This document shows positions 11,245 to 21,912 of a DNA stretch of 64,000 nucleotides, in pieces. Numbering within the stretch: position 1 is the stretch's first letter; each line of letters begins with the position of its first letter. Source of the DNA: Daphnia pulex. Its lineage: Eukaryota; Arthropoda; Branchiopoda; Diplostraca; Daphniidae. The notes beneath the pieces are model-generated. The model searched no databases. It was given only the letters and a program-made list of their open reading frames with translations, and was not told the DNA's origin. The stretch is taken from positions 16,173,001-16,237,000 of the forward strand of contig NC_060026.1 in assembly GCF_021134715.1 (NCBI RefSeq), given 5' to 3'. The translations under genes and the position numbers were made by a program.

Positions 11245-12552
11245 ATGAAGTTCACGCGATTGAGTTTGGCGAAAAGAATTATTTTAGTGGCAATCGCAAT
11301 CGTTTTCTTCCTGGCCGCTTTGATTCGTCGTGATGATGGCGGTCGTACGTCGCCACTGCCCAATCAATTCGATTCAATCAGTTTCCAGCCCATCAGAGAA
11401 ACTAGGGAGGTAAGTTAACTAAATAGCCATTAAACTATAAATTACAAGTGACACGTAATTAATTTCTAGACGAGACAAGTGGAAAAGGTCCAGGTGAAAA
11501 GTGATCCAAAAATCGTCCTGTACTGGAACACATTTTACAATCAAACGGACATGACGTTCGGATTCGGACGGCAGCCGTTCGTCGACGCCGGATGTGAAAT
11601 CAGCAACTGCATCGCCACCAACGACCGCAGTTTATTCAATCGCAGCGACGGGGTCATCATTCACGCCGGCGATTATTCAGAACACGACCTGCCCACTTAT
11701 CGATTACCTCATCAGCGGTTCATTATGCTCCTCTTTGAAACGCTTCCAGGTGGTTACCACCTACCATTTTTCGCTCAGCCGCATTTCTACAACTGGACAA
11801 TGACGCACAGGAGAGACTCGGATGTTTACCTGAGCAAATCATACGGGGCATTAAGACGGCGCAAGGATAAGGAAATCGTCAGCCAACTTCCGCCCAAATT
11901 AACGGCCGGCCAACGTCCACCGAAACCGGAAGATTTGTTCACTCGAAAATATCCGGAATTGGCCAAAAGGACAAAGTTGGTGGCCTGGTTCAATTCGCAT
12001 TGCCCAACTCACAGCCAACGGGAAGATTACGTCAAGAAATTGGCCGAATTTATTCCGGTGGATATTTACGGCAAGTGCGGATCGCTCGAATGTTTGCCCT
12101 ACAACGATCCTCGTTGCGATACAAAAGTCCTGGTGAATTATCGATTTTATTTGGCGGCTGAGAATTCCCTGTGCCCCGATTACGTCACTGAAAAGTTTTA
12201 CCGGGCGCTGATGAACGACATCGTCCCCGTCGTTTTCGGCGGAGCCGATTACGCCCAATACGCCCCGCCCAATTCTTACGTCAACATTGCCGATTTCAAA
12301 TCGCCAAAAGAACTGGCCGAGTACCTTCTCCTCCTGGCCAACAACGACGCCCTGTACATCAAATACTTCGACTGGAAAAAAGATTACGAAGTGATACGAA
12401 AACCGTTGAATGGTTGGTGCGATTTGTGCGCCAAATTAAACGATCCGACGTTGGCCAGTAAAAGTTACGCAAGTGTAGCTAAATGGTGGTACGATGATTC
12501 CCCTTGTTTGCCAGGATCGTCTTACATCACTTCACTAATCAGATCCTCATAA
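11245..12552 (+). CDS. Fucosyltransferase E (GT10, two-exon subtype)
   Basis: Predicted Golgi GT10 enzyme of 415 residues, the shortest in the array. Exons 11245-11409 and 11470-12552 join in phase 0; exon 2 has the same length (1083 bases) as in D. The membrane segment is at about residues 10-27 (RIILVAIAIVFFLAALI), almost directly after the start, so the cytoplasmic tail is short. The catalytic part begins with IVLYWNTFYNQTDM, keeps NWTMTHRRDSDVY, and has the GT10 signature YRFYLAAENSLCPDYVTEK near residue 276 and CDLC at the C-terminus. The ATG at 11245 is preferred over an upstream in-frame GTG-type extension because it places the anchor as in the paralogs. It is followed 443 bases later by the small secreted-protein gene. 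Confidence 0.9.
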
Positions 12553-12820
12553 TTTGTTCTAATTTTTAATTTCTAATTGAATTATTCCCTGTGAGTGAAT
12601 ATCAGTCATGCACATAATTCTAAATACACTGGTTAACATTTGCATATGTTTCTTGTACAAGTTGTAAGGCTATTGGGGTCAAAGTACGAGCTTAAAAAGG
12701 TACTGAATAAAGTTAAGTTGGAAACGGAATCTTTGGTTAACTTGGGACAGTAAAAATTCCGGAAGGGGATGTTCCCTCTCGAGAGTTGACGTAACCAATA
12801 AAATCTAGTGTGAATGCCCT

Positions 12821-12860
12821 TATAAGGTCACCACGAGCATCAACTGTCTTATCATCAGAT
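12821..12860 (+). promoter_or_regulatory. Core promoter of the small secreted-protein gene
   Basis: TATAAGG at 12821-12827 is followed by an arthropod-style initiator TCAGAT at 12855-12860. The spacing of about 34 bases fits a TATA plus initiator pair. The coding start is about 135 bases further on. Confidence 0.5.
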
Positions 12861-12995
12861 CAAATTCAGTGTACCGAAAGGTGTCCAGACCAGTTCTGGG
12901 AATATAGGCCAGCAGGTATATTATTCAGGCCTATATCCTGACCTGGACAAGATATAAACAGCTTGAACCCGTCGTTAAAAGGCCATTCGAGTAAA

Positions 12996-13382
12996 ATGTT
13001 TTCTCGCTGGCTGTTGTCTAGTTGTTTCATCCTCGTTTCCATGGCTGTTGGTAGTCGAGGAAATCACCAAGATGTTGTCCAATCTGCGACATTGGACCAC
13101 GAAATCTATCCTCACCATTCAATGATGCATTCGCTACTCCACAAATTGCAAGGATATCACCCGGAACAAGATCTTCCACAAAGTAAAATTCTAGTTTTTT
13201 TATTTCAATTTAAACTCCAAATTAATTAATAATTCCAATTAGATTGGCCTGCTACCCCAAGGAAATTTGTCTACCCGATCTACTATCCGACTGGTTATTT
13301 CTATCACTTAAATCATGGGCCACCAATTTTGGTTCATAAAACTGGGCGGATTGGCAACCGTCGATTTTTCATCGCCAAATAA
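12996..13382 (+). CDS. Small secreted protein, unrecognised
   Basis: Not a family I recognise. Exons 12996-13182 and 13243-13382 join in phase 1 across a 60-base GT-AG intron to give 108 residues. The first 22 or so (MFSRWLLSSCFILVSMAVGS) form a clear signal peptide. The mature part is rich in His, Tyr and Pro, has no Cys, and contains tyrosine-rich YPIYYPTGYFYH and a basic C-terminus with GNRRFF. A second exon ending in frame with a stop, plus a TATA/initiator upstream, supports a real gene. Possible roles are a secreted peptide precursor, a cuticle or matrix component, or an antimicrobial peptide; the sequence does not decide. It sits inside the fucosyltransferase array, between E and the convergent gene F. 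Confidence 0.7.
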
Positions 13383-14024
13383 CTTACCGGAATGGCCCCG
13401 CAGTTAACCGTCCATCCAGTTGAAATCATTATCTAGTAAATTCGTATAACTACTTTTATTCTTTTCATTGTTTTCCTTCATGAACATCCGTTTGTTCATC
13501 CTCCTTACGGTGATGGTAATAATTCAAACGGGCAGCCGTATGCATTATCTACCGCGTAATGTTTGTTTTACACGCGTGTTGAATAAAACAATAACGGCGA
13601 ATTCTTGTATACAAATTAGCCCTTTTCTTCTTTTGCCTTTTAGATTTATCTATTTACTATGCCATACATGAGCTCAAACAGTGGTTAAGTATTTCACTAT
13701 AAGTGGATATATCTTTTCTTTTCGGCTGCGCTCAAAACCCGAGCTAATCGCCCCTGCAACAGCTGCTGGCCAACTTTTGAGTTCCCCTTGAAAGTCTTTG
13801 GACTATAACCTTCAATGTTTCCCAAGTCAGAAATACCCTGGTGGTCGGTACCCCTTTGTTGGCTGAGAGTTCATCGCACCCATGAAAAGAAGCATTCACA
13901 AGAACAAACGGTATACTACGTCTCTCATTTCTACCTCACACGCATTTCAATTCAACATTTTAAAAATCAAAAAGGTACATTTCAATTTTGATGGAAAGAA
14001 CGAAGGCTCTAGATTTGTGTGTCA
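13383..14024. other. Intergenic between convergent genes
   Basis: Lies between the 3' ends of the secreted-protein gene and fucosyltransferase F. Only short open frames; nothing recognisable. Confidence 0.5.
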
Positions 14025-15413
14025 TCACATGTGGCCCGAAAGGAAAGAGGAGCCGGGATAGCAGGGCAATTTGCGGACCCACCATTCGGCCACGTCCTCG
14101 TAACTTTTCCTTTGCGATTGGGAATTTGGATCGTTGAGTTTGGCGCACAGGTCGCACCATCCCTTTTTGGGCGAGCGGACGACGGCGTAGTGTTTCTTCC
14201 ACTGGAAATATTCCACGTACAGGGCCTCGTTGCTGGCCAGCAGCTTCAAATAGGCCGCCAAGTCCTTGGGCGAGGCGAAATCGGCCATGTTGATGAACGA
14301 GTGCGGAGGGGCGTAGTCCGTGTAATCCGCACCGCCGTAGACGATGGGCACAATGTCGTTGGTCAGGGCCCGGTAGAATTTCTCGCTGATGTAATCCGGA
14401 CACAACGAATTCTCGGCCGCCAAATAGAATTTGTAATCGTCCAGCAAACTCTCGCAGCGGTGGCTGTTGCGCGGAAGACACTCCATCGTTCCGCATTTGC
14501 CGTAAATGTCCACCTGGACGAAATTGGCCAATTCCTTGACGTAATCTTCACGTTGGCTGTGCGTCGGGCAGTGGGAGGCGAACCAGGCCACCATCTTGGT
14601 CCGGTTGGCCAAATGCGGATACTTCCGGTTCAGCAGGACGGCCGGATTGGCCGGAAGAGTGTCGGGTGGCAATTCATCCGGCAACTGGGCGGGAAGGGTC
14701 CAATATTTGGGGGCAATGGCGCCGTAAGGTTCGGCCACGTAAACGTCCGAGTCCCTCCGGTGTGTCATCGTCCAGTTGAAATAATGCGGAGTGTATTGGC
14801 TCGAGGGCAAACATTTCCCGACGCAAGGGACGGACGTGTTGGGAATCGTCTCGTACAGGAAGAAAATGAAGCGCTGGTGCGGATGCCGATGAGCCGGAAG
14901 GTCTCGACTGTTGACCTGCAGCGCGTGAAAGATGACGGCGTCGCTTTGATTGAGAAGTTTCCGATCGGCAGTTGCAATGCAATTCGTCACTTTGCATCCG
15001 AATTTAATGAACGGATCCTGTCCCAATCCGACTGTGAAATCTGTCCGGTTGTAGTATGGCGTCCAGTATAAAATCGTTTTCGGTGGCGATTCCGGTTCTT
15101 TCTTTGCAGCCACCATTTCCTGCTGCACCTGGATATCCTCCTAATTAAAATTGACAGTTTTAGACAATAAATGAATTGATTGAAACTAGTCGAGATTTAC
15201 CTGCAAAATGTCATTGGTTTGAACGACGCTGTTGTCGTCGTTGCTTCTCGAAACAAACCCAATGGCCGTTACGACTAGGTAACACATTGCCAGGCAACCG
15301 ACAAAGTTGAAAATGGATGAGAATCTCGTCGGGATGGACCGCAATGCTACCGCCCAGATCCGATGCAATATCACATCCGGGGACGGATTCATTTTCATTT
15401 TACTTTTACTCAT
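14025..15413 (-). CDS. Fucosyltransferase F (GT10), near-duplicate of A
   Basis: Predicted Golgi GT10 enzyme of 442 residues from exons 15413-15201 and 15140-14025, joined in phase 0. Exon 1 encodes a basic tail, a membrane segment near residues 36-51 (VGCLAMCYLVVTAI) and a polar stem. It is only moderately similar to exon 1 of gene A. From ILYWTPYYNRTDF almost to the stop the protein matches A with very few differences, such as Tyr for Phe in the first motif and Arg for Ile in SQRKSYED. The signature YKFYLAAENSLCPDYISEK lies near residue 307 and CDLC near the end. The C-terminal tail differs: it stops eight residues after GSS, whereas A is longer. The neighbour upstream, 436 bases away on the same strand, is the possible SPATA22-like gene. 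Confidence 0.9.
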
Positions 15414-15849
15414 TTTTTTCCCCTTTCGTGAGCTTCTGACGTCGCCAACGCCAAGACGAGACTAACTCTCGTGTGCTTTTCACTGTTCCTTTCTGATATT
15501 TCAGCCAAGGGAAAAGAAAAAAAGAGTAAAGCCCTGAAGCTATTGCTTTCACGCAACGCACGCCCAGTCTCAACAACACCCGGGACTGTAAAATAAAATA
15601 AAACAGGTATTATTCCCACCCCTCTTAATCCCAGTACTCGACTATTGCAAAAGTCCTTTTATTGGAATTCACAAATGAGTGTCTAGAAATAGACAAAAAT
15701 CCAAAATAAACTCAAATAATAAGGGGCCGTTAACTTGACACAAGTTTTAAACCAAAAAATAGGAGACGCTTCCAACGGCTGACTTGAGGAACACGGGAAT
15801 GTAAAAATAAGGACGGAATAAACGTGAAGAAATGAATCTCTACGATACT
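15414..15849. other. Intergenic, upstream of fucosyltransferase F
   Basis: Presumed promoter of F and 3' end of the next minus-strand gene. No TATA box or repeat stands out. Confidence 0.45.
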
Positions 15850-17601
15850 TTAGTAAGGCTGGAAGAGATAATCAGTGTCTGCAGTAGGAGCCGGAGTGGT
15901 CTGAAGATCGGTGTATGAATCATTCGTAGAATTCACCGGTTCTTCTTCGTGACTGGCATCGAAAGTAGATGGAGCTGAAAGACTGCGGTCCAAGGACTTG
16001 TCGGGTTTGAATGCCTGGCTGTTGACCACACACGACAAATAGTTGAGGTCACTTTCATCGGCTAAGCGGATCTTGAGGACCTGGAACAGCCCATTGTCCG
16101 ATATGAAGCGGCCAACAACCCTAAAGATAAAAGAAATTATACAAACTGACATTTCAAAAATATTTGTTAGTAATTACCTGACGCACTGTCCAATAGAAAA
16201 GATTGGCTGGCGATGCTCGGATGTGTAGACTACGCATTCCATCAGCTCTTTCACCAACGGTTCAGCGTTAGAATTCCACTGCTTCAAGTTGCAAAGGACA
16301 AACTGATCCTCAATTTTCAGTTTCTCATCCACCACATTGCTTCTTCCATCGATGATTCCTAGTATTTATTAAAAATTAAACGGTACACATTGTTATTGGG
16401 TTTGGATTCAAAGGCTATTACCAACAGTCCCGTAGACAGGCGGAATCTTGTGGCGAGCTGAACGCCATTTGACGAGCTGTGGGATAGTACCGACTAGCGC
16501 ACGGTCACGTTCAACTTTGCCCTTGTACGCAAATTCTTTCTTAATCACCTCCACCTGTGACTGTTGGGTCAGTTGCGTCTTGTTCGTTTGCATTTGATTC
16601 GGTTTTCCTTTTGTTTCTGGTTGGAATTTCTGCTGCTGCTGCTTCAATGGAATCGTGTGGGGCTTCTTTTGTACAGGCTTATCTGTGCGGTGATTTGCTG
16701 GTTTCGGTGCTGGTAGCAAAGCCATTGGCTGATTCTGGCGACGAGGAACTTTAGCGAATCCATTGTTCTTCACATTTTTCTGAGACTGCTGGGAAGTTAT
16801 TGATCCCGCATTGAAAGCAGTATTGGCGTTACCTGTTATTCAAAGTTCATTTTAATTATTATTAGTTAAGTGCTATTTTAGATGTAATTGTGCTGAACCA
16901 CGTTTTTGACTAGCTGCAACTTTTGGCTGTCGAACAACTTGGGGAGCAGTGGCTGCGGTCCTCTGTAGAAATCGAGCGGTGTGGTCGACCTGAGCAAATT
17001 GGGGTGGATAGTTGTTCTGGGAAATCATCTGAGATTGGGCAGCCCTCTCATTTAAATACTGGCTGTTGATTTTGAACGAAAAATAGTAAAGGAAATGTCA
17101 CACAATCTTATTAGCGTTCATACTGAATAATATATAGAATAACTTACAAGTAATCTGACTCTGTCCATGTCTGGGAGTTTAACTCCTGCATCGAATTCTG
17201 AACACCAAAGTAATTGGAAAACTCTTCATTCATGTACGGCTGCTGGTAATCCTCAGTATGGTGCTGGTAAACAGGTTGATACATTGGGGCTCTGTTGCTG
17301 CAAAAATCAGATTCACGTAACTTGCTGCCCAATTTCAAGTTAATCACCACTCATATTGTATGATTATTTATACCGAAAACTGATTCCTGGGGCTACATAT
17401 CGATATGCGAGACCATGTGGATTGTTATTGTTGTTGGGCATGTAGTTGAGATTAAGAACAGGACGTACCATTCTTGGTTGGGAATTTGCCATTCCTGGCA
17501 TTCCCATTCTAACGTTAACGTTATCTAAACGAGCCATGAATTTATGAAATAACAATTCGTGAATAGAATAGACTTCATTCAACAAATACTTACTCTGCAT
17601 A
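15850..17601 (-). CDS. Seven-exon protein, Gln/Asn-rich, possible SPATA22-like C-terminus
   Basis: Coding exons 17601-17595, 17524-17374, 17297-17148, 17062-16899, 16832-16422, 16358-16178 and 16120-15850 keep one frame and give 444 residues. The first exon is just ATGCAGA. The N-terminal 230 residues are low-complexity (Asn, Gln, Tyr, Pro), followed by a Lys/Gln-rich stretch. The C-terminal 200 residues look folded: ERDRALVGTIPQLVKWRS, then an EDQFVLCN strand pattern, then SIGQCVRVVGRFISDNGLFQ. The tail is Ser/Thr/Asp-rich. The order of a short helix with KWR, then OB-like strands and a CVxVxGxF...GLFQVL block, recalls vertebrate SPATA22, the meiotic partner of MEIOB that binds RPA. This is an inference from remembered patterns, not a search. 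A role in meiotic recombination would follow if it is correct. Confidence 0.65.
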
Positions 17602-17961
17602 TTCCAATTGTTATTATTTCTTTTGAAAACTATAAACACGACCTAACCGGCTAACCCGCCGAAAAACAACTACCACGTTGAAAAGCAGACAGATTTTATT
17701 TTTACTTCTCAACCCCTTTTTTTCTCTTCCCCCTTTTCGAACACGGACAAACATTGGCGACGGCGCAAATTTTTAAAAATTAAAAATTATTATTAACCCA
17801 CTGATTTTTTAATTAAAATTATTTCTTAATTTGGTGCTTCAAACAGAAAATGTAAACATTTATTTTCCGTTCAGAGGCTAAGCCTAATATAACAGTCAGC
17901 CTTGTATTGGCAGATCCACTTTTTAGATAAAATATGTACAGGTCAACAAAACACACGGCGA

Positions 17962-19034
17962 TTAGTATCCAGCATAGAAATAAGGGGTCTTGTACTGTTC
18001 GTAGGCAGAAACTTCCGTATGAGTGGGATCTCGCTCGAGCCCAACGTAATCGAGCTCCAACCTGAAAGGTCCGTTGATCTTGTCTGCAGCAGTAATGCCA
18101 AAACTTGTTATTCTATTGAGAGGAACAGCCTGCTGATGATCTTGAACACGACCTTTGCTGGTCATGAAAAATTTGGAGAATGGTATCTGCACACAAAAGA
18201 AGCATTAAATGATGTTCACATAGGGAAATATTTTGGAGAAAGCTTACTTTAGAGACCTGCCAATGAGGGCCACCTCTGGTGTATAGAGCAAAATGAAACT
18301 GATCATTCCAATTGATATCGAAATAGCCTGCAGAGCCTAAGTTAATCATGTAACTTCTTCCATCACCCCTAACTCTCAGAACAAGATGGGTATAGGCACT
18401 CCAGTCGTGGAAAGAATCACGCTTGAATGATTTCAGGGGTCGAATTGATTTTATGTTACAGTAGCCAGCATTTTTAACTTTTCCATCCTTGACTAGCTGT
18501 GTTGAAAGATTCCCACTGAAAAGTCCCTTGCCTACAGGACTGACACCAAATGAGCAGGTACTGTGACCTTCATTATGATCACTATCAGCCGTTACAACCC
18601 AATCATCAAAATTGGTATTTTGGTTAAAAAACCATTGGGCATCCACTTCCCCTAGAATAAATTACAGATGTCATAACAACACAAATAAAAAATAACTGAA
18701 AAGGATTACCAGGAAGAGGCATTGCCATGATAGGATCCATCATAACCCCATCCTTGACTTCGGCAGTCCAATTTCTTATTTCCTGTTTGAGCTCTTTCAA
18801 ACCATCTCGTATGGACTCTCTGGTAGACGTCTTCTTCTGGGTTTTGTCTACATATCCGCTTTTTCTGTATTCGTGAAAAGATGTGGACGGTACAAATACT
18901 CCGGGAAAGTCCAGCCTAGTTTTATCAATGTAAAGTGCTAATAATATTCTTAGGAAACGAAACGTTACATTTTGCTTTTACCCTCGAACACACGTAGAAG
19001 GAACAAGTAATTTGTTTGCAATAAATCTGTGCAT
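17962..19034 (-). CDS. NDUFAF1: Complex I assembly factor NDUFAF1 (CIA30)
   Basis: Mitochondrial chaperone for assembly of the membrane arm of respiratory complex I. Coding exons 19034-18982, 18915-18710, 18651-18248 and 18186-17962 give 295 residues (about 327 in human). The N-terminus, MHRFIANKLLVPSTCVRG, is basic and amphipathic like a mitochondrial presequence. The CIA30 domain fills the second half: WFFNQNTNFDDWVVTAD, then GNLSTQLVKDGKVKNAGYC, the strand LVLRVRGDGRSYMINL, and NDQFHFALYTRGGPHWQ, then IPFSKFF. The C-terminal strand block has ITSFGITAADKINGPFRLEL. The upstream exons were located by frame and splice sites. The gene is head to head with the forkhead gene, 435 bases between starts. 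The 3' neighbour is the 444-residue gene on the same strand. Confidence 0.92.
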
Positions 19035-19468
19035 TTCGTTTTGCAATTTTCGGAGCACAAATAAATGTAAACAAGGTAAACATCGGCAGCTAGCGCAGCA
19101 GCTACGAAGTTGTCAAGCATTAAAGACAATTAAATATTTAAAATAAAAATGATTTTCTTTCTTCATAAAATTACCATGAAGTAAATTATTTAATCGAATA
19201 TATTTAAGAACTTTATGAAATAAATATAAATCCGTGTTTTTTCCCCCCGCAACCCTGCCCCCACGAGTCCGTTGCTAGGGGTGATCAGAAAAATTAGTGA
19301 ATACATTTTATACACACACACACACGGTGCTCTCGTATTGAAAACACTACGATCACATCTAATCAGAAAAGATATCTCGCGAGCCTTTTTGAGCGAACTA
19401 TTCGCTGAATAAGAGATACATTTTTAATGATCAAAACAATTTGAGGGCCTTAAATTGCGGTGATAGAA

Positions 19469-21254
19469 ATGAGCAATCGTGTAGTAGGACGGCCTCAGAG
19501 GATTTACTTACAGACACCGGAAAATGGCACACTTTTACTTGGGCTACAGGTATCACGCCGCGACCATTTCTTGAAATCCATTTTGTCTTTAAAATCTGCA
19601 AGAATTTAAATGAATTTTGTCACAACTGTGTTTTTCATTTAGGATTTCTCTGATAACAACAACCATTCAGAAGTCTGTATTGTACAAGGCCATGAGGTTT
19701 ATGTCCTGGCTGATGGTGATGGCTCCAGTTGTGATGAAAGGAATGAATTGTGTCCGGTAAGCCATCTAGAACTTCGGGTTATTGAAGACGGGGATGGCGA
19801 GGATGGCCACAAGGGTCCTACTCAGGATGAAGAACTAACTTCACTCTCTTGGCTACAAAACACCAATCTCCTTCAGAGTATGTTTATTTTCCTTTTACAA
19901 TTGGGAATCTTCAATAATATACAGAATTTATCCAGGCATCAACCTGAAAGCAGCAGCTGAACAGAAGAAAATTATTTTGGAGAAGAAACCGTCAGCAGTT
20001 GTTAAGCCAATTGAACCTGCAAATCTTCCACTAGAGAGTGATGAAACTGAAAGCAGTTGGGATGGTAGCAATCTCAGTTACACGGATGTTTCCCCATCTC
20101 AGTCGTCACAACCGCTAAACCAGGCAGCATTGCAGCATTCGAATAACGGCGACGAATCCTCCAGCAAGCCACCCCACTCCTTCTCTACCTTAATATTTTT
20201 AGCCATAGAATCATCGTCCACCAAAGCCCTGCCTGTTCGTGATATCTACTCGTGGATAACTCAACATTTTCCTTATTATCGAAGTGCACCACTCGGTTGG
20301 AAAAATTCTGTACGACATAATTTATCGCTCAACAAATGTTTCTATAAAGTCGAGTGTGGTCTGGTGAGTTTTTTTTAAATGATTGAACATTATATTTTAG
20401 TGCAACTAACTTGATTTTATTCTTTATAAACAGAATTTGAGTAAAGGATCGTTTTGGATGGTTGATCCTCTGCATCGACCCCAATTGATTCAGTCTCTTT
20501 GCAAAGTTTCCTACATCAAAGCAGACCTGATTCAAGAACTGATGAAAGAAACAACTCCACCTGTCAATTTGATAGCCAATTTGCCAATCAAGACAAAGGA
20601 TCTTCCAGAGCTGCAAGAGAGCGCTGTTAAACAAACGTACAAAACAGTTTCTCCGCCTTCTTCTTCGTCGTCGTCCTCCGTTCGTTCAAGCGCTAATCTG
20701 CCTGATCCTAAACTCTTCCCCTTTCTGAGTCGTCGTCTAGCCTTCAACACGATAGCAGATCCTGACGTAGAAGTGAACGCAGCCAAAGCCATGTTGTCGT
20801 TGGGACAAAGTCATCTCATGAACAATAACCATGTCGAATCAGATTGTGGAGGTATCAAATTCTGTTCATAATCTATTTTAAAACTGTAAGTAATTGCCCC
20901 TTTTCTTTTACAGGAACCAACGAATCATCGAGTAGTCAATCGTCTCCTTCTGATGATCACACGTACAGTTTCAGTCCTCGGCCTGTTGCCAAACCCTTAC
21001 CGCGAAAGCTTCATCCTCCTTTGAAAAGGGAACGGCCTATTGAACAGAAACTGGCCGAGCACGTTCCGGACATGGTTCGTGAACTTGAAATCAGTAGCAC
21101 TGAAGCCGTCTCTAACGACAGTAGTCAATCTCCCAAGCCTGCCAAGCTAAATCGAGCTTCAGCTTCAGCTAAATCGACCAATACATCAAATGGACTTGGT
21201 CGTGGCAGAGGTCGAGGCCGTGGTCGTGGCAGGGGCCGCGCTAAATGTAGATAA
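19469..21254 (+). CDS. Forkhead transcription factor, FOXN2/FOXN3 (CHES1) type
   Basis: Nuclear DNA-binding regulator; FOXN3 relatives act in cell-cycle checkpoint repression. Coding exons 19469-19549, 19643-19877, 19936-20363, 20434-20851 and 20914-21254 give 500 residues. [15 protein letters not shown] near residues 92-106 matches the conserved block N-terminal to the forkhead in FOXN2/3. The forkhead domain (about residues 175-265) reads [36 protein letters not shown] and the recognition helix [16 protein letters not shown], then [23 protein letters not shown]2/3 rather than FOXN1/4 is favoured by [11 protein letters not shown] and DPLHRP. After Ser-rich stretches the C-terminus ends in an Arg-Gly run (about [12 protein letters not shown]), which is unusual for the family. 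The shared 5' interval with NDUFAF1 may be a bidirectional promoter. Confidence 0.9.
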
Positions 21255-21912
21255 AATCGGGCCTTTCTTTTTAATTTCACTACCACACTCTATTCACTCT
21301 CTTTGGCACTCAGCAATATTTAAAATAAAAGATAAATTTAGGTTGAAAAATAGTTAAAAGAAGAAAAAAAATACGATTCGGGAATGGTAGTCTAACGTTT
21401 GTGAATGTTTGTTTGATTTATATCACTTGGACTCGGCCAACGCAGGGGTTTCTGTCGCGTTGTAATGAAGGATAAGCTGTCTTATCTTCCCTATGCATCA
21501 ACCGTGCAGAAATAACATATGCGTCGCGTTTGAAAGTTTTGCGTGTTTTCCTGTTTTGGGCTTATATAGTTGGTTTTCGACTAGTCTTCCTTGTTATTAC
21601 TTGATGAAAAATGCTCCTTATTATATATACAGAAATATACGATAGAGACATTTTGGCCAATTTAAAATATTCCATTAAAGTTCACACAGGATTTAAATGA
21701 GAATGCGGTACATCAAGGTAAAAATCTGTTTTTCTTTTTATTGCGCGTTAAATTGGTGTGTACACTAGCGCCAAGATGTTAAGAGTGTTCGGGCCGAAAA
21801 CTTTTTAGCAGACGCTTTTTGTTTTGTTGCAAAAAAAAGTCTCACGTGTTTCAACTTTCCGTTGTTAAATTTCGAGTATTTATTATTTCTTTGGACGTTA
21901 TCGTGTTAGATC
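21255..21912. other. Intergenic, forkhead 3' region and DPH2 5' region
   Basis: AT-rich, with an AATAAAAG near 21321 as a likely polyadenylation signal of the forkhead gene. No other feature seen. Confidence 0.45.

Noticed and set aside
21174-21251. Gly/Arg repeat as a simple-sequence artefact
   Set aside because: It continues the forkhead reading frame to a stop, so it was kept as the protein's C-terminus.
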